Source: Streptacidiphilus sp. 4-A2 (GTDB taxonomy: Bacteria; Actinomycetota; Actinomycetes; Streptomycetales; Streptomycetaceae). From it: DNA of 64,000 nt. The first letter of the stretch is position 1; each line of letters opens with the position of its first letter. The notes beneath the pieces were generated by a model. That model had not been told where the DNA came from, did not search any database, and saw only the letters and a list, made by a program, of their open reading frames with translations. Made by a program: the position numbers and the translations under genes. The stretch is from positions 5,629,845 through 5,693,844 of the forward strand of contig JAAFYY010000001.1 in assembly GCA_014284505.1 (NCBI GenBank), given 5' to 3'. Positions 31,002-41,135 of this stretch are shown one piece after another.

Positions 31002-31695
31002 GTGGACGGCAATGTGCTCAATGTCGTTCTGGGGGTGCTGTCCAGCGCGGTCAGTGCGGCGCTGGCGTGGGCGCTCCAGGCGCTGCTGCGCCGCCGCAGG
31101 CTGGACCGCAAGCGTGCCTTCTTCGGGCTGTACGCGGGCACCGAGTGCGTGATCATGGCTCCCCGCAAGGCCAACACCAGCACCGAGGAGCGCGTGGTCG
31201 CGGTGCGCGACGCCTACGCGATGATGGAGCTGGCCGCGGTGATCAGCGACTGCGGCGCGAGCGCGGAGATCACCTCCGCCGCCGAGGCGCGCCAGGGAGT
31301 GGGCGACCGGGCCGAGTTCTGCATCGGCGGCCCGCCGCCAACGAGCGGACGGCGGCGCATCTGCGCTGGCGGCTGCCCGGCGTCTCGACCACCACCGAGT
31401 GGGAGGCCGGCGTCAACACGCTGACCATCGGCGACCGGACGTACACCCGGGAGAAGGGCGTGGTCGAGTACGCGCTGCTGGCCCGGATAACCGGCGGCGA
31501 GGGCGAGCGGCCGACCTTCCTGGTCTGCGGCCAGACCGCCACCGCCAATCTGGCGGCGATCCGGGTACTCACCCGGCGGCACCGCGAGCTGATCCGCGCC
31601 CACGGCCCGCACGGCACCTTCGCGCTGCTGCTGCGCGTGGTCCAGCCGGGTTCCTACGGTTCGGACGTGGTGGAGTTCGTCGGGGACGTCACTGA
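31002..31695 (+). CDS. Conserved hypothetical protein with N-terminal membrane helix
   Basis: GTG 31002 follows a gggagggggg ribosome site. One membrane helix (NVVLGVLSSAVSAALAWALQALL) with a basic stop (RRRRLDRKR), then a cytoplasmic domain of about 190 residues with ERVVAVRDAYAMMELAAVISDCG and FLVCGQTATANLAAIRVLTRRHREL. I know no function; the GQTATANLAAIRVL stretch looks like a phosphate- or nucleotide-binding turn, a guess only. Break near 31338. As given it runs to 31780, overlapping the convergent membrane protein gene by 92 bases; one more lost base would end it at TGA 31693-31695. Confidence 0.65.
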
Positions 31696-32120
31696 GCAGG
31701 CGTCGGCGCCACGTCCGGAGCCGGCCCCGGCAGCGGCCCGTCCGGCAGGAACAGCAGCAGCACCAGCAGCGTCAGCGTGAGCGCGGTCACCGCGAAGGCC
31801 GCCGCCCCGGACAGCGCCAGCAGCACCGCCGCGAGCAGCCCGTGAAGCACAGCACAGACAATCAGCAGAATCCTTGTGGGCCGCCCCATGGACCGGTCGC
31901 GCACTCCCGTGCGCGCGACCGCCGCGGCGGTGAGCAGCAGGAACAGCGCCAGCAGGCCCGGACCGGCCCAGGCGCCCACCGCCATGTCCCCCGGCCTGAG
32001 CCCGGCCAGGGACATGTTCTGCCTTGTCACCGCAGTGCCCAGGAGATACCCGGCCAGGCCGGACACCAGGGCCTCCAGTACCAGCAGCACCACCGTCGAA
32101 ACCGCAGTCCACCTCCGCAT
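31689..32120 (-). CDS. Hypothetical four-helix membrane protein
   Basis: 143 residues, unbroken. Four hydrophobic helices at about 8-28, 47-70, 84-104 and 108-124 (AFAVTALTLTLLVLLLFL), with a proline-rich end (DGPLPGPAPDVAPTPAQ). No signature I recognise. ATG 32120 is 6 bases from a TAAGGT -10 on the minus strand. Convergent with the preceding gene. Confidence 0.72.
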   Translation of the reverse strand: MRRWTAVSTVVLLVLEALVSGLAGYLLGTAVTRQNMSLAGLRPGDMAVGAWAGPGLLALFLLLTAAAVARTGVRDRSMGRPTRILLIVCAVLHGLLAAVLLALSGAAAFAVTALTLTLLVLLLFLPDGPLPGPAPDVAPTPAQ

Positions 32121-32126
32121 GAGCGC

Positions 32127-32132
32127 ACCTTA
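32127..32132 (-). promoter_or_regulatory. -10 hexamer TAAGGT
   Basis: Six bases from the ATG at 32120; same leaderless layout as the TAGGCT promoters. Confidence 0.45.
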
Positions 32133-32305
32133 CTGATTGGTAATCAAGCGCGAAAGGGGCAGGACTCACCTGCCGCCGCAGCGGCCCGGCGTACCGTTGG
32201 GACCATAGAATCACCCTCCGTGTGGGCAAGCTCACCACCAGGACCGACTCGGCAGCGGCCCCATGGAGTCCATAAACTCATCCACGGTTCAAGAAGGGAG
32301 CCATT

Positions 32306-34068
32306 GTGCGCAAGGTGCTCATCGCCAACCGCGGGAGATCGCAGTCCGCGTCGCCCGGGCCTGCCGAGACGCAGGTATCGCCAGCGTCGCCGTGTACGCC
32401 GAGCCGGACCGGGACGCGCTGCATGTCCGCGCTGCCGACGAGGCCTTCGCCCTCGGTGGCGACACCCCGGCCACCAGTTACCTCGACTTCGCCAAGGTAC
32501 TGAAGGCCGCTGCCGACTCCGGGGCCGACTCGATCCACCCCGGCTACGGATTCCTGTCCGAGAACGCCGAGTTCGCGCAGGCCGTGCTGGACGCCGGGCT
32601 GATCTGGATCGGCCCGCCGCCGCAGGCCATCCGCGACCTCGGTGACAAGGTGGCGGCCCGCCACATCGCCCAGCGCGCCGGCGCGCCGCTGGTGGCCGGC
32701 ACCCCCGATCCGGTCTCCGGGCCGGACGAGGTGGTCGCGTTCGCCCGCGAGCACGGCCTGCCGATCGCCATCAAGGCGGCCTTCGGCGGTGGCGGTCGCG
32801 GCCTCAAGGTCGCCCGCAACCTCGAAGAGGTGCCCGAGCTCTACGACTCGGCGGTTCGCGAGGCGGTCGCCGCCTTCGGCCGGGGCGAGTGCTTCGTCGA
32901 GCGCTACCTGGACCGTCCGCGTCACGTCGAGACCCAGTGCCTGGCCGACACGCACGGCAATGTGGTGGTCGTCTCGACCCGTGACTGCTCGCTCCAGCGC
33001 CGCCACCAGAAGCTGGTGGAGGAGGCCCCGGCGCCGTTCCTCACCGAGGCGCAGAACGCGGAGCTCTACGCCGCATCCAAGGCGATCCTGCGCGAGGCGG
33101 GCTATGTCGGCGCCGGCACCTGCGAGTTCCTGGTGGCCGTCGACGGCACGATCTCCTTCCTGGAGGTCAACACCCGGCTCCAGGTGGAGCACCCGGTCAC
33201 CGAGGAGGTCACCGGACTCGACCTGGTCCGCGAGCAGTTCCGCATCGCCGACGGCGAGGCGCTGGGCTACGGCGACCCCGAGCTGCGCGGCCACTCCTTC
33301 GAGTTCCGCATCAACGGCGAGGACCCGGGCCGCAACTTCCTGCCCGCCCCGGGCACGGTGACCGCCTTCGCGCCGCCGAGCGGCCCCGGCGTCCGGCTGG
33401 ACTCCGGCGTCGAGGCGGGCTCGGTGATCGGCCCGGCCTGGGACTCGCTGCTGGCCAAGCTGATCGTCACCGGCGCCACCCGCAAGCAGGCGCTCCAGCG
33501 CGCCGCCCGGGCCCTGGCGGAGTTCCAGGTCGAGGGCATGGCCACGGCCATCCCGTTCCACCGCGCGGTGGTGGTCGACCCGGCCTTCGCCCCGGAGCTC
33601 CAGGACAGCGACGAGCCGTTCACGATCTACACCCGGTGGATCGAGACCGACTTCGACAACACCATCCCGGCGTTCACGCCCACCGGGGCGGACGGCGAGG
33701 AGGCCGACGCCCGGGAGACCGTGGTGGTCGAGGTCGGCGGCAAGCGCATCGAGGTGTCGCTGCCGTCCGGTCTGGGCGCGGTGGCCTCGGCGAAGCCCGC
33801 TGCCAAGTCCAAGCGGCGCGCGGTGGCCGGCAAGTCCGGCTCGGCGGCCTCGGGCGACACCCTGGCGTCGCCGATGCAGGGCACCATCGTCAAGGTCGCG
33901 GTCGAGGAAGGCCAGACCGTCGCCGAGGGCGAGCTGGTCGTCGTGCTCGAAGCGATGAAGATGGAGCAGCCGCTGAACGCCCACAAGGCGGGCACCGTCG
34001 TCGGCCTGAGTGCGGCCATCGGCGCGACCGTCACCAGCGGCGCGGTGATCTGCGAGATCAAGGACTGA
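32306..34068 (+). CDS. accA2: Acetyl/propionyl-CoA carboxylase alpha subunit (biotin carboxylase plus carrier)
   Basis: Bifunctional subunit that carboxylates its own biotin. About 588 residues. GTG 32306 follows aagggag. RKVLIANRGEIAVRVARACRD (a base is lost near 32337), HPGYGFLSENAEFAQ, AAFGGGGRGLKVARN (ATP-grasp glycine loop), QRRHQKLVEEAP and FLEVNTRLQVEHPVTEEVTGLDLV make the carboxylase. A Lys/Ala linker precedes the carrier domain, with the biotinylated lysine in EAMKMEQPL about 35 residues from the end. Partner of PccB/AccE; modified by BirA. A hairpin follows the stop. Confidence 0.95.
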
Positions 34069-35158
34069 TCTCCGGCACCCGGCCGTCCCCGCCGCGCGGA
34101 CCACGCGCCGCGGGGGCGGCCGGAACCCCCCGCCCCGCCGGTCTCCCGCCGGGGCTCCGGACCGCACCGCTAGGCCGTTCCGGCGCGGCCCCGCAGGGCC
34201 GGAGCGGGCACCGTCGAGCGGCGCTGCGCGGGAACGGCCCGCGCATCCCGCCGCCGGCAGGTCCGCCGCCGAGCGCCGCGGCACCGACCGGCCCCCCGGG
34301 TGCGCCCGAGCCGCCCGGCATCACCAGCAGCGGAAGCCCTCCGGGCGTGCCCTGCGTCGCGGGTGCGACACAGACCTGCACCCCCCGGTCGGCCAGCGCG
34401 TCCAGCTCCCGCACCGCGTGCTCGTTCGCGGTCGCCGACTCGTCGGTGACCAGGTAGGCGATGCCCTCGGTGGCCACGGTCTGGAACATGGTGTCGCTGC
34501 CCAGCTTCCCGTGGTCGGCCAGCACCACCACCTCGGCGGCCGCGGCCACCAGCGCCCGGTCCACGCTGGCCGAGAGCATGTTGGTGGTGGACAGCCCGCG
34601 CTCGGCGGTGAGCCCACTGCCGGAGATGAAGGCGCGGGACACCCGGAGCCCCTGGAGCGACTGCTCGGCCCCGCTGCCGACCAGGGCGTAGTTGGAGCCC
34701 CGCAGGGTTCCCCCGGTCATCACCACCTCCACCCGGTTGGCGTGCGCCAGTACCTGGGCCACCAGCAGCGAGTTGGTGACCACGGTCAGGCCCGGCACCC
34801 GGGCCAGGCGTCTCGCGAGCTCCTGCGTGGTCGTGCCCGCACCGACGACGATGGCGTCGCCCTCGGCGACCATCGACGCGGCAAGGTCCGCGATCGCGCT
34901 CTTCTCGGCGGCGGCGAGATGGGTCTTCTGCGGGTATCCGGGCTCTCGTGAGAGACCGCCGGGGAGCACCGCGCCCCCGTGCCGACGGTCGAGCAGGCCC
35001 TCGGCCTCCAGAGCGCGCACGTCCCGACGGACGGTCACTTCGGAGGTCTGGACGACGCGGGCGAGCTCCCGGAGCGAAACCGCTCCATTGGCGCGCACCA
35101 TTTCGAGGATCAACTGGCGACGTTCTGCTGCGAACACGAAACAGACGGTAACGTGCAT
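34058..35158 (-). CDS. DeoR-family transcriptional regulator
   Basis: N-terminal DeoR helix-turn-helix: ERRQLILEMVRANGAVSLRELARVVQTSEVTVRRDVRALEAEGLLDRRHGGAV. The DeoRC ligand domain has VGAGTTTQELARRL and VVTNSLLVAQVLAH, then LADHGKLG. The family part is about 280 residues; the last 85 (Pro/Gly/Arg-rich) overlap the accA2 terminator and stop, so a frame error near 34330-34380 probably hides an earlier stop. It lies close to purine nucleoside phosphorylase and phosphohexomutase genes, so a nucleoside-use regulon is likely by inference. Confidence 0.85.
   Translation of the reverse strand: MHVTVCFVFAAERRQLILEMVRANGAVSLRELARVVQTSEVTVRRDVRALEAEGLLDRRHGGAVLPGGLSREPGYPQKTHLAAAEKSAIADLAASMVAEGDAIVVGAGTTTQELARRLARVPGLTVVTNSLLVAQVLAHANRVEVVMTGGTLRGSNYALVGSGAEQSLQGLRVSRAFISGSGLTAERGLSTTNMLSASVDRALVAAAAEVVVLADHGKLGSDTMFQTVATEGIAYLVTDESATANEHAVRELDALADRGVQVCVAPATQGTPGGLPLLVMPGGSGAPGGPVGAAALGGGPAGGGMRGPFPRSAARRCPLRPCGAAPERPSGAVRSPGGRPAGRGVPAAPAARGPRGGDGRVPEISP
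34079..34123 (+). terminator. Hairpin after accA2
   Basis: 20-base arms with 2 mismatches and a 5-base loop, 10 bases after the accA2 stop. Confidence 0.75.
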
Positions 35159-35297
35159 GACCGTCTGCTTTCAGGCGTTTGCGCCTAGTAGTCGAAGTTG
35201 TCCATCATCCAACGGCGCGCACCGCTACAATACGCGCCGCTGGTACCGAACCTCGATCCCCCGAACGGGGAACGGCCGCCGGTCGGTTGGGCCCGGC

Positions 35298-36725
35298 CTA
35301 GGCCTCCTCGGCCGCCCGCTTGCGAATGTGCAGCTGGCGGGCCGCCTCGGCGATCGATCCGGACACCGAGGGGTAGACCGTGAACGCGCCGGCCACCTGC
35401 TCGACCGTCAGATTGAGCTCCACCGCCAGCGAGATCGGGTGAATCAGTTCGCTGGCCCGGGGGCGACCACCACGCCGCCGACGACGATCCCGGTGCCGGG
35501 GCGGCAGAAGAGCTTCACAAAGCCGTCCCGGATGCCCTGCATCTTGGCCCGCGGGTTGCCGCGCAGCGGGAGCTTGATGCTGACCGCGTCCATCTTCCCG
35601 CACTCGACATCGGCGGTGCTGTAGCCGACCGTGGCGATCTCCGGGTCGGTGAAGACGTTGGCCGCGACCGTCTTCAGGTTCAGCGGCTGCACCGCGTCGC
35701 CCAGCGCGTGGTACATCGCGATCCGCCCCTGCATGCGGCGACCGACGCCAGCGCCAGCACCCCGGTGCAGTCGCCGGCCGCGTAGACGCCCGGCGCGGAG
35801 GTCCGGGAGACCCGGTCCACCTGCACCTGGCGCCCTCGGTGAGCTTGACCCCGGCCTCCTCCAGGCCCATCCCGGCGGTGTTGGGGATGAGCCGACGGCC
35901 ATCAGACAGTGCGTCCCGGTGATCACCCGGCCGTCGGACAGGGTCACCTCGACCTTGTCGCCGACCCGCTTGGCGGCCCCGGCGCGGAGCCGGGAAAGAA
36001 CGTTCATGCGCGCCGCCGGAAGACGTCCTCCAGCACGGTCGCGGCGTCCGGGTCCTCGCCCGGCAGCACCCGGTCGCGGCTGGAGACCAGGGTGACCTTG
36101 GAGCCCAGCGCTGGTAGGCCCCGGCGAACTCGGCGCCGGTGACGCCGGAGCCGACCACGATCAGCTCTTCCGGCAGCTCGTCCAGGTCGTAGACCTGGGT
36201 CCAGGTGAGGATCCGCTCGCCGTCGGGCATCGCCTCGGGCATCACCCGGGGCCGGTTGCCGGTGGCGATCAGCACCGCGTCGGCGCGCAGAGTGGTCGTT
36301 CCGCCGTCGGCGAGGTCGACCACGACCGTGCGCGAGCCGTCGGACTCCTGGAGGCCCTCCAGCCGTCCGAAGCGCGCAGCAGGGTGACTCCGGCCCGGGT
36401 GACGGACTGGGTGATGTCGTGCGACTGGGCGACCGCGAGCCGCTTCACCCGTCGGTTGACCTTGCCCAGGTCCACGCCGACGACCCGGGTGCTGCTCGCG
36501 GCGCCGCGACCTTGATCCCCAGCTCCTCGTAGGAGGAGTCGAAGCTGGTCATCACCTCGGCGGTGGCGATCAGCGTCTTGGAGGGAACGCAGTCGGTCAC
36601 ACCGCCGCGCCGCGAGCCCGTCCCGGTCGACGACGTCACCTCGCCGCCGCCGACTGGGCCGCGACAAGCGCCGCCTCGTAGCCGCCGGGTCCGCCACCAA
36701 TGATCACGATGCTAGTCACATGCAT
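35298..36725 (-). CDS. lpdA: LpdA-type flavoprotein disulfide reductase / NAD(P)H-quinone reductase
   Basis: Pyridine-nucleotide flavoprotein, about 475 residues. SIVIIGGGPGGYEAALVAAQ is the FAD site; TDCVPSKTLIATAEVM has one cysteine where dihydrolipoamide dehydrogenases have a CxxxxC pair, as in mycobacterial LpdA, so quinone reduction is more likely than lipoamide oxidation. ADAVLIATGNRPRVMPEA, EELIVVGSGVTGAEFAGAYQ (NAD site), FTDPEIATVGYS and the C-terminal dimer domain (HPISLAVELNLTVEQVAGAFTVYPSVSGSIAEAARQL) follow. It has the most breaks in the window, about nine between 35460 and 36640. Start ATG 36725 or GTG 36719. Confidence 0.85.
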
Positions 36726-36787
36726 CATTGTCCCGCACCACGGCAGTGGGCGACACCACGGCCCCGCCCGCCGGGTGGGCGCTCCCG

Positions 36788-36793
36788 TAGGCT
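36788..36793 (+). promoter_or_regulatory. -10 hexamer TAGGCT
   Basis: Seven bases from ATG 36801; leaderless layout. Confidence 0.55.
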
Positions 36794-36800
36794 AGGCCGC

Positions 36801-37235
36801 ATGTCGCTCTATGCGCCTACGCCAGCAACCTCGACGCGCGGCAGATGAGCCGCCGCGCCCCGCACTCCCCCTGCGCTGCACCGGCTGGCTGGACGGCTGG
36901 CGGCTGACCTTCGGCGGTGAGCAGTTCGGCTGGAGGGCTCGATCGCCACGGTCGTGGAGGACGAGAAGGAGCAGGTCTTCGTCGGCCTGTACGACATCGC
37001 CCCCGGCGACGAGACCGGCCTGGACCGCTGGGAGGGTCTGCCGCTGGGCTTCTACCGCAAGGTCCGGGTGCGGGTGCACACCCTGGAGGGTGACCTCACC
37101 GCCTGGACCTACGTCCTCAACGACTACGAGGGCGGCCTGCCCTCGGCCCGCTACCTCGGCATCATCGCGGACGCCGCCGAGTCGGCCGGCGCCCCGCACG
37201 ACTACGTGATGGACCTGCGCAAGCGCCCCTGCTGA
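36801..37235 (+). CDS. Gamma-glutamylcyclotransferase-like protein
   Basis: About 146 residues once bases lost near 36818, 36870 and 36933 are restored: MSLYAAYASNLDARQMSRR (the YxSN loop of the family), LRCTGWLDGWRLTFGGEQFGWEGSIATVVEDE, VFVGLYDIAPGDETGLDRWEGLPLGFYRK, VHTLEGDLTAWTYVLNDYEGGLPSARYLG. This is the GGCT-like fold acting on gamma-glutamyl amino compounds; the true substrate is unknown. Divergent from lpdA. Confidence 0.85.
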
Positions 37236-37264
37236 CCCCTGGCCGCTCCGGAACAGCGCCGGTG

Positions 37265-37312
37265 GCCGCTCCGGAACAGCACCGGAACACCACCGGACAT
37301 CACCGGAGCGGC
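37265..37312 (+). terminator. Repeat-built hairpin after the cyclotransferase gene
   Basis: Perfect 10-bp arms (37265-37274 with 37303-37312); an extra copy of the left arm lies at 37242. Confidence 0.6.
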
Positions 37313-37406
37313 TCCTGAGCGGCTCCGGACCGCCCGGTAACGTCCACCTGCCGGACCATTCGACCGCCCAGAAGGGCTGATATCCGGACATCACCCCGCC
37401 ACGCTT

Positions 37407-37418
37407 CTACGCGCGTAG
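37407..37418. promoter_or_regulatory. Candidate operator CTACGCGCGTAG upstream of the nucleoside phosphorylase gene
   Basis: Perfect 12-base palindrome 18 bases before the coding sequence. From memory, similar sites precede nucleoside-use genes of Streptomyces; the DeoR-type protein at 34058-35158 is the nearby candidate binder. Confidence 0.45.
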
Positions 37419-37435
37419 GTTCGGCGGATATCCTC

Positions 37436-38249
37436 CTGAACGCATACATTCAGCCGGTCATCGCCGACCCCAACGCCGCCGCCAAGGACGCCGCCGCCGC
37501 CGTGCGTGCCCTCACCGGGGTGGAAACGCACGACGTGGCGCTGGTGATGGGCTCCGGCTGGGTGCCGGCCGCCGACGTGCTCGGCGACCGCAGTCCGAGT
37601 TCCCCGTCACCGACCTCCCCGGCTTCCCGCCCCCCGCCGTCGCCGGACACTCCGGCAAGGTCCGCTCGATACAGATCGGCGACAGTCGCGCCCTGGTCTT
37701 CCTCGGCCGGACGCACTACTACGAGGGGCACGGCGTCGCCGCCGTAGCCCACGGCGTCCGCACCGCGGTCGCCGCCGGCTGCCGTACGGTCGTGCTGACC
37801 AACGGCTGCGGCGGCCTGCGCGAGGGCATGGCGCCCAGCCGGTACTCATCAGCGACCACCTCAACCTGACCGCGGCCTCGCCGATCGTGGGGGCCAACTT
37901 CGTGGACCTCACCGACCTCTACTCGCCGCGGCTGCGGGACCTCTGCCGGGAGATCGACCCCAGCCTGGAGGAGGGGGTCTACGTGCAGCTCACCGGCCCG
38001 CACTACGAGACCCCGGCCGAGATCCGGATGCTCCGCACCATGGGCGCGGACCTGGTCGGGATGTCCACCGTGCTGGAGGCGATCGCCGCCCGCGAGGCCG
38101 GCGCCGAGGTGCTCGGGCTGTCGCTGGTGACCAACCTGGCCGCCGGCATCACCGGCGAACCGCTGAACCACGCCGAGGTGCTGGCCGCGGGACAGGCCTC
38201 GGCCACCCGCATGGGCGGCCTGCTGGCCGAACTCCTGGGCAGGCTCTGA
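37436..38249 (+). CDS. Purine nucleoside phosphorylase
   Basis: Trimeric-type enzyme splitting purine nucleosides with phosphate, about 271 residues. VALVMGSGWVPAADVLG, FPVTDLPGFPPPAVAGHSGKV, VFLGRTHYYEGHG (phosphate-site RxHxYEGH), VVLTNGCGGL, YVQLTGPHYETPAEIRML, VGMSTVLEAIAAREAG and SLVTNLAAGI are the family blocks in order. Breaks near 37588 and 37832. The start is unclear: the family N-terminus begins at codon CTG 37436, which has no in-frame ATG, GTG or TTG, so the true start base may be misread. Confidence 0.9.
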
Positions 38250-38316
38250 CCGACCCGGCGCCCGCCGCCGCGGCCGTCACCAGCCCGCGCCGCTCCTCGG
38301 CACCGAAGCCGAGCAG

Positions 38317-38361
38317 CCGGTCACCCGCCGTCGGCCGCCGAAGCCGGCGGCGGGTGACCGG
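38317..38361 (+). terminator. Terminator between the nucleoside phosphorylase and phosphohexomutase genes
   Basis: Perfect 13-bp arms (38317-38329 with 38349-38361); the loop can itself pair. Confidence 0.8.
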
Positions 38362-38390
38362 CCGCCGACACAGACGAAACGGATGACGCA

Positions 38391-40108
38391 ATGACGCCGC
38401 CCCCGCCACCGACCTGCTCACCCGGGCCCGCGCCTGGCTCGCCGAGGACCCCGACCCGGACACCCGCGCCGAGCTCGGCGCGCTGCTCGCCGCCGCCGAG
38501 TGCGGCGAGGGCGAGGGCTCCGAGGACCAGGCCCGGGCCTGGTCCGAGCTCGCCGACCGCTTCAGCGGGACGCTGCAGTTCGGCACCGCCGGGCTGCGCG
38601 GCGAGATGGGCGCGGGACCGACCCGGATGAACCGGGCGGTGGTGCTGCGGGCAGCGGCCGGGCTGGCCGGGTACCTGCGCCGGGAGCATCCGGACGGCCT
38701 GGTGGTGATCGGCTACGACGCCCGGTACAAGTCCCGTGACTTCGCCCGCGACACCGCCGCCGCGGTGACCGGTGCGGGTCTGCGGGCGGCGCTGCTGCCG
38801 GGCCCGCTGCCCACGCCCGTCCTGGCCTTCGCCATCCGGCACCTGGGCGCGGTGGCCGGGGTGATGGTGACCGCGAGCCACAACCCGGCCCGTGACAACG
38901 GCTACAAGGTGTACCTGGGCGACGGCGCGCAGATCGTCCCGCCGCAGGACGCGGAGATCGCGGCCGAGATCGACGCCATCACCTCGCTGGCGGAGATCCC
39001 GCTCGCCGACGGCGGGTGGACGGTGCTGACCGGGCCGCAGATCGTCGAGCCCTATCTGGCCCGCGCGGTGGCCACGCTCGCCCCGGACAGCGCCCGCGAC
39101 CTGTCCGTGGTCTACACCCCGCTGCACGGCGTCGGCCGGGACACCCTGCTCGCCGCCTTCGACCGGGCCGGGTTCCCGGCGCCGGTGACCGTCGCCGCGC
39201 AGGCCGACCCCGACCCCGACTTCCCCACCACCGGCTTCCCCAACCCGGAGGAGCCGGGGGATGGACCTGGCCTTCGCCACCGCGACCGCGCTCGGCCCGG
39301 ACCACGCGCCGGACCTGGTCATCGCCAACGACCCGGACGCCGACCGGCTGGCAGTCGCCGTGCCGCTGCCCGGCGGCGGCTGGCGCTCCCTGCACGGCGA
39401 CGAGGTCGGCGCGCTGCTCGCCGCGCACCTGGTGTCCCGGGGCGCCACGGGCACCCTGGCCACCACCATCGTCTCCTCCTCCCTGCTCTCCCGGATCGCC
39501 GAGGGCGCCGGGCTGCCCTACGCCGAGACGCTGACCGGCTTCAAGTGGATCTCCCGCGCGCCCGGTCTGCGCTTCGGCTACGAGGAGGCCCTGGGCTACT
39601 GCACCGACCCGGAGGCCGTGCGCGACAAGGACGGCATCACCGCCGCCCTGGCCGCCGCCGAGCTGGCGGCCGGGCTCAAGGCCTCCGGCCGCACCCTGTC
39701 CGACCTGCTGGACGAGCTGGCGGTCAGCCACGGGCTGCACGCCACCGGCCAGCTCTCGGTGCGGCTGCCCGAACTGAAGCAGATCGCCGCGGCCATGGCC
39801 CGGCTGCGCGAGCAGCCGCCGACCGTACTCGGCGGGCTGACCGTGGCGCGGGCGGACGACCTGGAGCAGGGCACCGAGGGCCTGCCGCCGACCGACGGGC
39901 TGCGCTACCGGCTCACCGGCGGTGGCACCTCCTCGGCCCGGGTGGTGGTCCGGCCGTCCGGCACCGAGCCCAAGCTCAAGTGCTATCTGGAGGTCGTGCT
40001 CCCGGTCGGTTCCGCCGCGGAGCTCGGCGCCGCCCGTCGGCGGCCGGCGAACTGCTGGCCGCGGTCACCCGCGACCTCGCCGAGGCCGCCGGACTGCCGT
40101 CGGAGTGA
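38391..40108 (+). CDS. Phosphohexomutase (phosphoglucomutase/phosphomannomutase family)
   Basis: Alpha-D-phosphohexomutase of about 570 residues, longer type that may act on pentose phosphates as well as hexoses. SGTLQFGTAGLRGEMGAGPTRMN, VIGYDARYKSRDFA, the phosphoserine loop VTASHNPARDNGYKVY, metal loop IANDPDADRLAVAV, sugar loop EEALGYCTDPEAV and the phosphate-binding end VRPSGTEPKLKCYLEV. Breaks near 38398, 39258 and 40035. Behind purine nucleoside phosphorylase, it would suit conversion of ribose 1-phosphate to ribose 5-phosphate. Confidence 0.9.
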
Positions 40109-40192
40109 CCCGGCGTCACGGTGAGCTGCCGTCACGGTGAGCTGCCGTCACGGTGAACCGGCGTCGCAGTGACCTGGCCTCGGAGTGACCCG
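40099..40192. repeat. Tandem 16-base repeats after the phosphohexomutase gene
   Basis: gtcacggtgagctgcc at 40115 and 40131 and a variant at 40147, plus two weaker copies; the first partial unit overlaps the stop. Confidence 0.9.
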
Positions 40193-40280
40193 GCGGTCCC
40201 CGGGGCCTGCCCGGCTCCCGGGGCCTGCCCGGCTCCGGGCCGGCCTGCCCAACTCCCGCCTGGAGGTCACAGCCCGGCCC

Positions 40281-40286
40281 TAGAGT
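40281..40286 (+). promoter_or_regulatory. -10 hexamer TAGAGT
   Basis: Seven bases from ATG 40294. Confidence 0.5.
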
Positions 40287-40293
40287 GTCGGCC

Positions 40294-41123
40294 ATGGAGA
40301 CGACCGACACCCCGATAGCCGGCAGCGCCGGTGCCATCGCCGTGCCCACCGGCCGCGATCGACTGATCGACGTCCCCGGCATCCGCAATCTGCGCGACGC
40401 CGGGGGCTTCGCCACCGCCGGCGGCGGCCGGGTGCGCCGGGGGTGCTCTACCGTTCGAGCTCGCTCACCGAGCTCGGCCCCGAGGGCGCGCGGCAGCTCG
40501 CCGGGCTCGGCCTGCGCACCGTGGTCGACCTGCGCAGCGAGCCGGAGCGCGAGCACTGGCCGAACCAGCGGCACGACCTGGAGTACACCACCGTCCCGCT
40601 GCCGACCCTGCCGCCGTTCGAGAACACCCCGGGCAACCCGGACACGGCCGCGGACCAGGTCGACGCCGCCGACCCCGCCCCGGTCGAGCCGGGCGCGGCC
40701 GACCCCGGCCTGCGGCAGATGTACGCGCTGATGGCCGAGGTCGCCGGGGAGCCGATCGCGGCTTTTGTCCGGCAGTTGCTGCTGCCCGGCGCGCTGCCCG
40801 CGCTGATCCACTGCGCGGTGGGCAAGGACCGCACCGGGGTCACCGTCGCGGTCGTGCTCTCCGCCCTCGGCGTGTCCGCGGACGACCTGCTCGCCGACTA
40901 CCTGCTCTCCAACGCCGGCCTCGGCCTGCTCGACGGACCGCTGCGCTACCTGGACGAGCACGGCGTGGAGCGGCTCTCCCGGCCGGTCCACCCGGACCTG
41001 CTCGGGCTGTTCCTGGAGCGGACCGCCGGGCTGCACGGCAGCGCCGAAGCGTTCCTGCGGCACCACGGGGTCACCGGGGCCGAGCTGGACCAGCTTCGGG
41101 AGCTGCTCACCGAGCCCGCCTGA
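40294..41123 (+). CDS. Tyrosine/serine protein phosphatase
   Basis: Cysteine-based phosphatase, about 276 residues. DVPGIRNLRDAGGFATAGGGRVRRG is the conserved entry block, then YRSSSLTELGPEGARQLAGLGLRTVVDLRSEPER, and the CX5R signature HCAVGKDRTGVTVAVVLSALGV with aspartate beside the arginine, typical of the bacterial Y_phosphatase3 group. A break near 40440. No signal peptide. Substrate unknown. Confidence 0.9.
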
Positions 41124-41135
41124 GCCGCGTCTCGG

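Noticed and set aside
35298..36725. lpdA as a pseudogene
   Set aside because: All family motifs are present between the breaks, and break density in essential genes nearby is also high.
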